DNA from: Rhodoferax sp.
GTDB taxonomy: Bacteria; Pseudomonadota; Gammaproteobacteria; Burkholderiales; Burkholderiaceae_C
DNA: 5,129 nucleotides
Direction: 5' to 3'
NCBI GenBank assembly: GCA_020048255.1
Contig: JAIFMR010000048.1
Coordinates: 1-5,129 of the forward strand
Each line of letters opens with the position of its first letter. Positions within the stretch are counted from its first letter, which is position 1. The translations under genes were made by a program, and so were the position numbers. Below are positions 1-5,129 of this stretch, piece by piece. The notes beneath the pieces are model-generated. The model was not told where the DNA came from. It did not search any database and saw nothing but the letters and a program-made list of their open reading frames with translations.

Positions 1-1823
1 TTCTCCTAGACCATGGAGCTGATCCAGATGTCGTTGTTCGCACTGACGACACGCCGCTGTATCCGCTTTACGTCGCGGCCTTAAGAGGCTTCGATGAAGT
101 GGTCCGAGTCCTGCTGGACAAAGGCGCAAACGCCACCGCCAAAGTTGAAGGTGTTCCGTCGCCAGTGGACGCAGCCAAGCACAATGGACACGAGGTTTCG
201 GCTAAGTTGATTTCGGCAGCGATAAAGCGGCAGCGTGCTGCGACATCAGCACCGGATGTCGAACCAAAGAAAACTCAGAAATCGGCCTCTAAAAGTACAA
301 AGGCATCAGCATCGTCTATCGTGACACTCGGCGTTTATTGCACAGATTTACGATATGACGAAGAAGAGCACGGTGCACACCTGCCTGCTGCATTCAAAAA
401 GGCGCAGGAGGAATGGATAAAGTCAAAAAACGACGCTTCAAATGCTCACTATGCAGAAGCCTGCAAGCTCTTGGATAAATGGTTTGAGAGCAAGTACCAA
501 GTGCGAATGGGGCTCTCCTTTTCAATGAGCATTGACCAGGACAATTTGCCGCATGAGGTACAAGACGTCCAATTTAAGGATTCATCAGAGGCTAGCGCCT
601 ATGCGTTTGCCAAAGAGCCAAACCTAAAGTCACTCAAAGTTGTTGCAGTCGATTTTCGCGGTAGCAGTTCCAGTAAAACGCTCCGGGACGATGAAAAGCT
701 CAAGCGCTCACCTGAACTTGGCATCGTTGCAATCTACGAAGCCAAGTTGGGTAAATATGTAAAGACCCCTGAGGCCTTGGCCGATCTGCTGAAACAGGAT
801 CATAACGCTCAGCTGATCAAAGATTGCTTTTCCATTCAAATCGTGGAAAAAGCCATTCAGACCGTCAAAGTCGATGACGATGGTGATGAGGTGGTTGCAA
901 GTAGCTCATCATGGTCTGGCGGAGACCTCAGCATTGAAATCAACCAAGGGTTTTCGTTAGGTGACTTCTCCAGTCATTTGAAAAAGTTGGTTCAAGAGGC
1001 TCGGGAAAGTCCTTCGTTATTAGCTGCAGATGCATCGCCGATCAAAAAGTTGATCATGTTTGGCGATCAGGTAGCGCTTGAACAGAAGCTTAACGAAGGG
1101 CTTGATCCAAACGAGCGGATTGACAATGAACCGCTGCTAAAAATGATACTCATGGTTGCAGTAACGGCCAAGCAGTGGTATGCGGACGATGAGCTCGGTG
1201 GTCAACTGTCAGCCACCTTTTCAACCCTCGAAAAATATCAAGATGTCCTTAAACGCATGGCATTGGATGTTCTGCGCCGCGGCGCCAACGTCAACAGTCC
1301 GTCTGGAATGTTGTCGATTCTTTCGGTTGCAGAAGCACTGAACGACGAAGAAATTTTGAATCATTGCAGAGAGGGCGCTGAAACTGCAAATGATTTGAAT
1401 TCAACGCCGTTTCTCTTGGCGGCAGAGCGCGGTGATTCAGAGGCATTAAAAGTGCTGTTGGGTAAAGGCGCACGGATTAACAAGAGGGAGTTTTTCCATA
1501 GCACCACACCGTTGATGTTGGCTTGCCAAGGGCCAGGAGGAGAGGATGAACCTCCTCTCGCAGGCGAACAGTTGCGCGCTCAAGAAGAGGCTGTACGCTT
1601 TTTAATTGAAAAAGGTGCAGAAATTGACGCTGTCTCTGACAACGGAAATACCGCAATTGGCAACGCAGTTCGACGTGGTAATGCTTCCATCATTCGAATA
1701 CTTTTGAATTCTGGAGCCAAGCCTACGGAAGCTTTACCACGTGGTCAAAGTCTGGTTGAACTTGCGAAGGCAAGAGGACATGCAGATGTCGTTGATATCC
1801 TTGAGCAAATTGACAAAAAATGA
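1..1823 (+). CDS. Ankyrin-repeat protein with an unrecognised central domain, 5'-truncated by the window edge
   Basis: The frame is open from the first whole codon (position 3) to TGA at 1821-1823, so 606 residues are visible and the true start lies upstream. The GTG at 99 is not the start, because the codons before it already read as ankyrin sequence (LLDHGADPD, then TPLYPLYVAALRGFDE). Numbering from position 3: residues 1-75 are ankyrin repeats. Residues 76-104 are a Ser/Lys/Ala-rich linker. Residues 105-332 are a non-ankyrin alpha/beta region, with strand-like segments near 106-116, 167-178, 210-220, 239-249 and 276-291 and a long helix-like stretch near 128-163. Residues 345-606 are ankyrin repeats again, for example TPFLLAAERGDSEALKVLLG. 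Ankyrin repeats bind proteins and are not themselves catalytic; the function of the central region is unknown to me. No membrane segment is visible in this part. The gene ends 38 nt before the next chosen start. The ankyrin assignment is firm; any cellular role is open. Confidence 0.9.
   Translation, partial: LLDHGADPDVVVRTDDTPLYPLYVAALRGFDEVVRVLLDKGANATAKVEGVPSPVDAAKHNGHEVSAKLISAAIKRQRAATSAPDVEPKKTQKSASKSTKASASSIVTLGVYCTDLRYDEEEHGAHLPAAFKKAQEEWIKSKNDASNAHYAEACKLLDKWFESKYQVRMGLSFSMSIDQDNLPHEVQDVQFKDSSEASAYAFAKEPNLKSLKVVAVDFRGSSSSKTLRDDEKLKRSPELGIVAIYEAKLGKYVKTPEALADLLKQDHNAQLIKDCFSIQIVEKAIQTVKVDDDGDEVVASSSSWSGGDLSIEINQGFSLGDFSSHLKKLVQEARESPSLLAADASPIKKLIMFGDQVALEQKLNEGLDPNERIDNEPLLKMILMVAVTAKQWYADDELGGQLSATFSTLEKYQDVLKRMALDVLRRGANVNSPSGMLSILSVAEALNDEEILNHCREGAETANDLNSTPFLLAAERGDSEALKVLLGKGARINKREFFHSTTPLMLACQGPGGEDEPPLAGEQLRAQEEAVRFLIEKGAEIDAVSDNGNTAIGNAVRRGNASIIRILLNSGAKPTEALPRGQSLVELAKARGHADVVDILEQIDKK
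3..227 (+). repeat. N-terminal ankyrin repeats of the first gene (protein-level)
   Basis: The window opens inside a repeat ending in LLDHGADPD. A full repeat follows (DDTPLYPLYVAALRGFDE, then VVRVLLDKGANATA), then a weaker one (SPVDAAKHNGHEVSAKLI). The helix A-turn-helix B-GA pattern is clear, although TPLH is changed to TPLY. More repeats probably lie upstream of the window. Confidence 0.85.
315..998 (+). other. Unrecognised alpha/beta domain inside the first ankyrin protein
   Basis: This stretch of about 228 codons breaks the ankyrin array and shows no TPLH or GADVN signature. It opens with a hydrophobic strand (IVTLGVYCTDLRY), then a charged helix-like segment (AAFKKAQEEWIKSK to LLDKWFESK). 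Further strand-like segments are VRMGLSFSMSID, SLKVVAVDFRG, LGIVAIYEAKL and FSIQIVEKAIQTVKVD. Two four-serine runs (residues 221-224 and 300-303 of the visible protein) mark likely loops. I do not recognise a family or a catalytic motif. The boundaries are estimates; the upstream edge is a low-complexity Lys/Ser/Ala linker. Confidence 0.6.
1035..1820 (+). repeat. C-terminal ankyrin repeats of the first gene (protein-level)
   Basis: About seven repeats, several of them degenerate. The clear ones are TPFLLAAERGDSEALKVLLG, TPLMLACQ...AVRFLIEKGAEIDA, and NTAIGNAVRRGNASIIRILL with NSGAK. The last (SLVELAKARGHADVVDILEQ) is a typical capping repeat at the C-terminus. Two repeats have enlarged loops between their helices (around 1128-1283 and 1506-1616). 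Confidence 0.85.
1540..1559 (+). other. Perfect 7-bp inverted repeat inside the first gene
   Basis: GAGAGGA (1540-1546) and TCCTCTC (1553-1559) are exact reverse complements around the 6-nt loop TGAACC. The hairpin falls in an enlarged ankyrin loop and overlaps an AGGAGG (1535-1540). It may be chance, arising from the Gly/Glu/Pro codons of the loop. It is not a terminator, because no T-run follows. Confidence 0.5.
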
Positions 1824-1848
1824 AAATAGGCGATAGCGATATAAATTC

Positions 1849-1853
1849 GGAGG
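1849..1853 (+). promoter_or_regulatory. Shine-Dalgarno site GGAGG that sets the start of the small gene
   Basis: GGAGG lies 8 nt before the ATG at 1862, which is ideal spacing. The earlier in-frame ATG at 1820 overlaps the previous stop codon (ATGA) but has only a weak GAG at 1803-1805, too far upstream. This favours 1862 as the real start. Confidence 0.75.
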
Positions 1854-1861
1854 CATTGGTC

Positions 1862-2059
1862 ATGACTAACTGCATCGTGGTCTCAGTCGACAGAAATTTA
1901 ACTCAGCATTCCATCGTGGAGACAAAGGCCGATCGTGCAGATGATGCACTTGCCAGAGTAAAAAGCCAAATCGACTTGGTCTGGGAATCTGGGCGCAAGT
2001 ATGAAATTAGCTTACTTCTTGGAAAAGAAGCCACAGTAGTAAAAGAGGAACATCAATAA
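1862..2059 (+). CDS. Small hypothetical protein (65 aa) between ankyrin genes
   Basis: I do not recognise this protein. It starts MTNCIVVSVDRN and ends in KEATVVKEEHQ. By eye it has a hydrophobic strand (CIVVSVD), a central amphipathic helix (residues about 24-40, ADDALARVKSQIDLVWE), and a second strand pair around KYEISLLLG and ATVV, suggesting a compact alpha/beta fold. There is no signal peptide, membrane segment or ankyrin signature. The start at 1862 is chosen because GGAGG precedes it by 8 nt; starting at ATG 1820 would add 14 residues and give a 4-nt overlap with the upstream gene. Its stop codon overlaps the next start by one base (TAATG), so translation of the next gene is probably coupled to it. 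The coding pattern and embedded position make it a likely real gene. It could be a partner, chaperone or regulator of the neighbouring ankyrin proteins, but nothing in the sequence proves that. Confidence 0.75.
   Translation: MTNCIVVSVDRNLTQHSIVETKADRADDALARVKSQIDLVWESGRKYEISLLLGKEATVVKEEHQ
2044..2049 (+). promoter_or_regulatory. Shine-Dalgarno site AGAGGA for the third gene
   Basis: AGAGGA lies inside the last codons of the small gene, 9 nt before the ATG at 2059. Together with the TAATG stop/start overlap it indicates reinitiation or coupled translation. Confidence 0.65.
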
Positions 2060-3258
2060 TGGCTCATGTAGAAGTGAGCGCAATCGTTCTGCAACCCGAT
2101 TCTGGGAACGATATCCCATCTTTTCTTTTGCCAGCCTTAATGGATGATCTTGCATTGCAGCGAGATGTGCTCGACGCGGGTATTTCACCAGACCGTGCGA
2201 GCAGTCAGGGTGGCGTAACCGCTTTAATGATTGCGGCGGTTCGGGGTAACCAGGACTTGTGTAATCTGCTGCTTGACCAGGGAGCGGACATCAACATTTC
2301 AATGGGTAGTGGGGAACCATTTTTCACGCATCCAAATGGCGCAAATTTTGATATACCTGCCCTCGGTTGCGCAATCGATGCTAAGCAATGGAATCTCGCG
2401 CGGCATTTACTAGATCGTGGTGCGAAACCGACATTTGGTGTGATGGAATACGACATTGCGTTGACGCTAGCAAAGTTCGCCCCGGTTGTACTGATACAAA
2501 AGATATATGACCACGGTTTTCCAATAGTCAGGGATCACCGCTTCAATCTTTTGTTCGCGCCGCCGGTGGAGATGCAGTTGCCCGAGATGCGATCAAAGGT
2601 TGTATTTTGGGCGGCGGTTAATCCAGACCCCGAGGTTCTGCCCTGGGTACTGGCGCAAGGCGGAGACCCGATGGCAGGCAATTCGCTGGGAATGACTGCA
2701 TTGTTTGTGGCAGCAGCGGTGGGCAATGCGTCCCTTGTCGAGCAACTTCTAGCACATGGAGCCGAGCCAAGCATCGAGGACTGTGATGGTGATACCGCCC
2801 TCTCTATGGCAGTTGAACGCGGGTACGCAGCGACCGTGAAGGTGCTGCGTCATCACCTGTCTAGGACGACGCAACCCGATAGCGCTCCATTGACGCTTCA
2901 CCAAGCTGCGACACAGGGCGCGATTATTGCGGTGCTGAATCAATTGGACAACGGTGTCTCACCTAACGTGTGCGACCACGAAGGCAACACGCCACTGATG
3001 TTGGCCGTGAAAGCGGGGCACATCGCAACGCTTCGGGTACTTTTCGCACTGGGTGCCAGCGTGCGACCCCGTAACACCCGAGGGCAGTCCGCATGGGATC
3101 TGGCTAGCGAGACGGCTGACAAACGAGTTCGAATCAGCCTAAGCGAATTTGGCGCTAACAGCCTGAAGCGAGGCGACGAGGACGAGCGCTTTGATCCTTT
3201 TGAATTGGTCTGTGGCCGTTACGCACACCCCTTCAAGTACCCATCCAGAACACCTTAA
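2059..3258 (+). CDS. Ankyrin-repeat protein (399 aa)
   Basis: This complete gene is nearly all ankyrin repeats, about ten in total. Clear ones are residues 51-81 (TALMIAAVRGNQDLCNLLL, DQGADIN), 97-126, 208-240 (TALFVAAAVGNASLVEQLL, AHGAEP), 241-265, and 307-338 (TPLMLAVKAGHIATLRVLF). Residues 22-45, 131-159, 178-205, 276-306 and 339-367 are more diverged. There is a short pre-repeat N-terminus (residues 1-20) and a C-terminal tail (about 370-399) that is first acidic (GDEDERFDP) and then aromatic/basic (GRYAHPFKYPSRTP). There is no signal peptide or membrane helix, so it is probably cytoplasmic. Ankyrin arrays form an elongated binding surface for a protein partner; the partner is unknown. 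The start is supported by the AGAGGA site and by the 1-nt overlap with the preceding stop. GC rises in the second half of the gene compared with the genes before it. Confidence 0.92.
   Translation: MAHVEVSAIVLQPDSGNDIPSFLLPALMDDLALQRDVLDAGISPDRASSQGGVTALMIAAVRGNQDLCNLLLDQGADINISMGSGEPFFTHPNGANFDIPALGCAIDAKQWNLARHLLDRGAKPTFGVMEYDIALTLAKFAPVVLIQKIYDHGFPIVRDHRFNLLFAPPVEMQLPEMRSKVVFWAAVNPDPEVLPWVLAQGGDPMAGNSLGMTALFVAAAVGNASLVEQLLAHGAEPSIEDCDGDTALSMAVERGYAATVKVLRHHLSRTTQPDSAPLTLHQAATQGAIIAVLNQLDNGVSPNVCDHEGNTPLMLAVKAGHIATLRVLFALGASVRPRNTRGQSAWDLASETADKRVRISLSEFGANSLKRGDEDERFDPFELVCGRYAHPFKYPSRTP
2122..3159 (+). repeat. Ankyrin array of the third gene (protein-level)
   Basis: About ten repeats of roughly 30-33 residues cover residues 22-367. 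There is an enlarged, Gly/Asn/Pro-rich finger loop at about 82-97 (between 2302 and 2349), and poorly conserved repeats lie in the middle (131-205). The repeats are recognisable in protein only; the DNA copies have diverged too far to be direct repeats. Confidence 0.85.
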
Positions 3259-3280
3259 GCCGCACACCCAGATTTTCAAT

Positions 3281-3284
3281 GGAG
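3281..3284 (+). promoter_or_regulatory. Shine-Dalgarno site GGAG that sets the start of the fourth gene
   Basis: GGAG lies 8 nt before the ATG at 3293, in the 34-nt gap after the previous stop. The open frame extends upstream to a TTG at 3191, but that region overlaps the end of the third gene and encodes unlikely protein. No hairpin or T-run is present in the gap, so the two genes are probably co-transcribed. Confidence 0.7.
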
Positions 3285-3292
3285 CAAAAAAC

Positions 3293-5104
3293 ATGACAGC
3301 TATCGACTCTTCTGTTTCCGCCAAGTGCGAACGACTTGGACAACTGATCAACGAACCGCTGGTTAAGGCGCGTCTTCCTGATGGCTATTACGAAGGCATC
3401 ACGGATCATCTCGGGAAAATTCGTGAGGAGGGCACTGACGCAGTATCGGAGCAATTATTGCAAAACCTGCTTGAGCTTGTGAACGAGTATGAAGCGTGGC
3501 TTACAAAGTATGCGAACCAGCCCCCGGCTTTTGATGCTGCCCGTTCAGGTGATCAGGCTGGTCTCGTGAATGCTTTGGATGCAGGCTTTGACATCAACGC
3601 AAAGGACGACGACGGCCTTACCCTGGTTATGTTGGCTGCGACCAATGGGCACGCAGAAATTGTGTCAAACTTAATCGAACGTGGAGGCGACATTAGCGCC
3701 ATCTGCGAGGAGCAGAACGATTTTGACGCGATGATAATGGCTTGCGCCCAAGGCCATGTAGCTGTCGCTCTGCAGTTGCTTGACCATGGGGTAGATGTCA
3801 ACAAGCGATATGCTCCTGGCTCCTCTCGCGGTAGGGTTGGCAACCAGACGGCCTTGTCCATTGCGGCCAATCGCGGTCATATCGATATCTGTCGCCTGCT
3901 GATCAAGCGGGGTGCAGACATGGAGATCGTGGCAGACTCCGGTTACACCGCACTGATGTGGGCCTTGGTCAATGGTGCAAGCGAAGAGGCCGCAGAACTG
4001 CTCTTGGATGCCGGTGCAAACCCGGACCCGGCCACCCAGCCAATCGAATCGTTCTCAGGTGCCCTGACAACTCCTCTAATTTTGGCGGCCAGCAACGGGC
4101 TGTCAAGTATTGCGCTTAGATTGATTAGTGCCAAGGTCAATCTCGATGCTCAAGATAGCTCCGGATGGACCGCGCTCAAGCACGCCAGCCGTATCGGCCG
4201 CGACGAGATCGTTGAGGCATTGATTGATGCTGGAGCAGACATCAATTTGGCTGACGAAGAAGGCTGGACTCCACTGATCGCTGCAGCAAGCCGAGCGGCC
4301 TGGAGCACGATGCAACTGCTTATCGACGCGGATGTTGATGTCAACTATGCGGCAGACAGCGGTTCAACTGCACTTCGAGAGGTTATCAGCCGCCGCCTGC
4401 TGCGCCACGGGATCGTCTCCTTGTCAAGACTGACAGGAAGAAATGTGGACCTTGAGCATCAAGAAGGCTATGAAACGGCGTTGGTATTCGCTGAGAAGTT
4501 GTTGCAAGCAGGAGCGAACCCCAATGTGACTTACGAGGACGACAGCGACAAAAAACTGATCGACGAGGCCAAAGAGCATGGAGACGATGAACTTTGCGAA
4601 CTTTTGGAGCGGTTCGGTGCGCAAGCCACTGAAGGATTAGATGATGATGATCAGGCAGACGCTGAGCTGGACGAACCCAGCGACGGCGACCGTCTCGTAT
4701 TGGCTGCGGCGCAGGTTGACATCGACGAACTGACAGATTTACTTGAACAAGGTGTTGATGTGAATTACCTAGATAGCGATGGGGACACCCCCTTGAGCTA
4801 CTCTGTAATCAAGTTGTGTTTGGGTAACTCTGGCCAAGAAGAAACCCGAGATCTGCTGGAGCAGATTGACTTGCTGCTTTCTCACGGGGCTCGTGTCGAT
4901 GTGCCAGGCTGTCGAGTGGCACCACTTCCGATGGTCGCCCGCACGGGACGCCTGGGTCTTTTGAAGGCGCTTTTGGCTGCGGGTGCCGATCCTGATGCAG
5001 TGTTAACGGAAATTGATGAAGATGCTGGGAAAACCGCAACAGAAGTTGCATGCGAGGCTGGGCACGATGACATCGTCGCGGCTCTGAACAAGGCTCATGC
5101 CTGA
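3293..5104 (+). CDS. Large ankyrin-repeat protein with helical N-terminal cap and acidic linker (603 aa)
   Basis: Residues 1-77 are not ankyrin but helix-rich, notably VSEQLLQNLLELVNEYEAWL. Residues 78-443 hold about ten ankyrin repeats, including good matches at 106-137 (LVMLAATNGHAEIVSNLI), 182-213 (TALSIAANRGHIDICRLLI), 288-320 (WTALKHASRIGRDEIVEALI, DAGADIN) and 321-353 (WTPLIAAASRAAW). Residues 446-465 form a strongly acidic linker (10 of 20 acidic, none basic). Residues 466-603 hold about four more repeats, ending in TATEVACEAGHDDIVAALNK. Two repeats (residues 359-407 and 499-532) have enlarged inter-helix loops. There is no signal peptide or membrane segment, so it is probably cytoplasmic. 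The family supports a protein-binding scaffold, and the two-block layout suggests two binding surfaces joined flexibly (inference). The ATG at 3293 is chosen for its GGAG site and because it leaves the previous gene without overlap. Confidence 0.93.
   Translation: MTAIDSSVSAKCERLGQLINEPLVKARLPDGYYEGITDHLGKIREEGTDAVSEQLLQNLLELVNEYEAWLTKYANQPPAFDAARSGDQAGLVNALDAGFDINAKDDDGLTLVMLAATNGHAEIVSNLIERGGDISAICEEQNDFDAMIMACAQGHVAVALQLLDHGVDVNKRYAPGSSRGRVGNQTALSIAANRGHIDICRLLIKRGADMEIVADSGYTALMWALVNGASEEAAELLLDAGANPDPATQPIESFSGALTTPLILAASNGLSSIALRLISAKVNLDAQDSSGWTALKHASRIGRDEIVEALIDAGADINLADEEGWTPLIAAASRAAWSTMQLLIDADVDVNYAADSGSTALREVISRRLLRHGIVSLSRLTGRNVDLEHQEGYETALVFAEKLLQAGANPNVTYEDDSDKKLIDEAKEHGDDELCELLERFGAQATEGLDDDDQADAELDEPSDGDRLVLAAAQVDIDELTDLLEQGVDVNYLDSDGDTPLSYSVIKLCLGNSGQEETRDLLEQIDLLLSHGARVDVPGCRVAPLPMVARTGRLGLLKALLAAGADPDAVLTEIDEDAGKTATEVACEAGHDDIVAALNKAHA
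3524..4621 (+). repeat. First ankyrin block of the fourth gene (protein-level)
   Basis: About ten repeats cover residues 78-443. The best conserved adjacent pair is at 288-353, where both repeats begin with a GWT motif (SSGWTALKHAS and EEGWTPLIAAAS). An insertion in the finger loop (KRYAPGSSRGRVGNQ) separates the third and fourth repeats. The last repeat (KLIDEAKEHGDDELCELLER) looks like a C-terminal cap. Confidence 0.88.
4628..4687 (+). other. Acidic linker between two ankyrin blocks
   Basis: It encodes residues 446-465, centred on LDDDDQADAELDEP. The DNA contains a short GAT run (4640-4651). It follows a capping-type repeat and precedes a new block that begins DRLVLAAAQVDIDELTDLLE, so it probably works as a flexible, charged hinge. 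Confidence 0.7.
4688..5101 (+). repeat. Second ankyrin block of the fourth gene (protein-level)
   Basis: About four repeats cover residues 466-603: LVLAAAQVDIDELTDLLEQG, then TPLSYSV...LLLSHGARVD with an enlarged loop, then LPMVARTGRLGLLKALLAAG, and a final cap ending KAHA. Confidence 0.85.
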
Positions 5105-5119
5105 TTCCCGGTAAGAAAT

Positions 5120-5129
5120 ATGTCCCGCA
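5120..5129 (+). CDS. Possible start of a further operon gene, cut by the window edge
   Basis: An ATG at 5120 follows the previous stop by 15 nt and reads M-S-R before the window ends. The upstream bases GGTAAG give only a weak Shine-Dalgarno match. The spacing fits the operon pattern, but three codons cannot establish a gene. Confidence 0.3.

Noticed and set aside
99..101. GTG as the start of the first gene
   Set aside because: The same frame is open back to position 3 and encodes good ankyrin sequence (LLDHGADPD and TPLYPLYVAALRG), so the GTG is internal and the gene begins outside the window.
1820..1822. ATG overlapping the previous stop (ATGA) as the start of the small gene
   Set aside because: It lacks a well-placed Shine-Dalgarno, whereas ATG 1862 has GGAGG at 8 nt. 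It remains possible, since ATGA overlaps are common in operons, so the start is not certain.
2231..2413. Plus-strand 60-codon frame inside the third gene
   Set aside because: It is out of frame with clear ankyrin coding sequence and has no supporting ribosome binding site.
3191..3292. TTG at 3191 as the start of the fourth gene
   Set aside because: It would overlap the third gene by 68 nt and add 34 residues read out of frame through that gene, with a Thr/His/Pro-rich, non-ankyrin look. ATG 3293 has a proper GGAG site.
3259..3292. Terminator or promoter in the gap between the third and fourth genes
   Set aside because: No inverted repeat or T-run is present, and 34 nt holds no convincing -35/-10 pair. 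Only the GGAG site stands out.
3553..3870. Minus-strand open frame of 105 codons
   Set aside because: It lies opposite well-conserved ankyrin repeats of the fourth gene and encodes Ser/Ala/Pro-rich sequence typical of antisense frames. The other minus-strand frames have the same problem.
3524..5101. Possible DNA direct repeats or CRISPR-like array
   Set aside because: The periodicity of about 99 nt comes from ankyrin repeats in protein. The DNA units are diverged, lie in one open frame and have no identical spacered repeats.

Overview
The window is a tandem cluster of ankyrin-repeat genes, all on the + strand and packed like a bacterial operon. It contains a 5'-truncated ankyrin gene (1-1823), a small unrecognised gene (best start 1862, 65 codons), a 399-residue ankyrin gene (2059-3258) and a 603-residue ankyrin gene (3293-5104). 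A possible further start codon lies at 5120, just before the window ends. Spacing is tight: a 38-nt gap, a 1-nt stop/start overlap (TAATG), a 34-nt gap and a possible 15-nt gap. I see no terminator or convincing promoter between the genes. Nearly every base is coding. No rRNA, tRNA, CRISPR array or insertion sequence is visible.

The organism looks like a bacterium, probably a proteobacterium. Shine-Dalgarno sequences sit at normal spacing before the chosen starts, the genes are close-packed, and GC is moderate (about 42-50% in sampled lines of the first gene, about 55-67% in the second half of the third). I cannot name a genus. The shift in composition and the lack of housekeeping genes suggest an accessory region, but that is inference.

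Region by region: gene 1 has ankyrin repeats at both ends, separated by a Ser/Lys/Ala-rich linker and about 230 residues of mixed alpha/beta sequence that is not ankyrin and that I do not recognise. Gene 2 encodes a small soluble protein of unknown family. Gene 3 is almost entirely ankyrin repeats and ends in a short acidic/aromatic tail. Gene 4 has a helical, non-ankyrin N-terminal cap, about ten repeats, a strongly acidic linker, and a second block of about four repeats.

None of the complete proteins has a signal peptide or membrane segment, so they are probably cytoplasmic protein-binding scaffolds. Ankyrin proteins in bacterial accessory clusters are known as binding or immunity partners in polymorphic-toxin and interbacterial-conflict loci, and as secreted effectors in host-associated bacteria. 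No toxin, nuclease, protease or secretion component is visible here, so any such role depends on the flanking genes. The main leads are the unrecognised central domain of gene 1, the small gene embedded between giant repeat genes, and a set of ankyrin repeats with enlarged inter-helix loops in genes 1 and 4.
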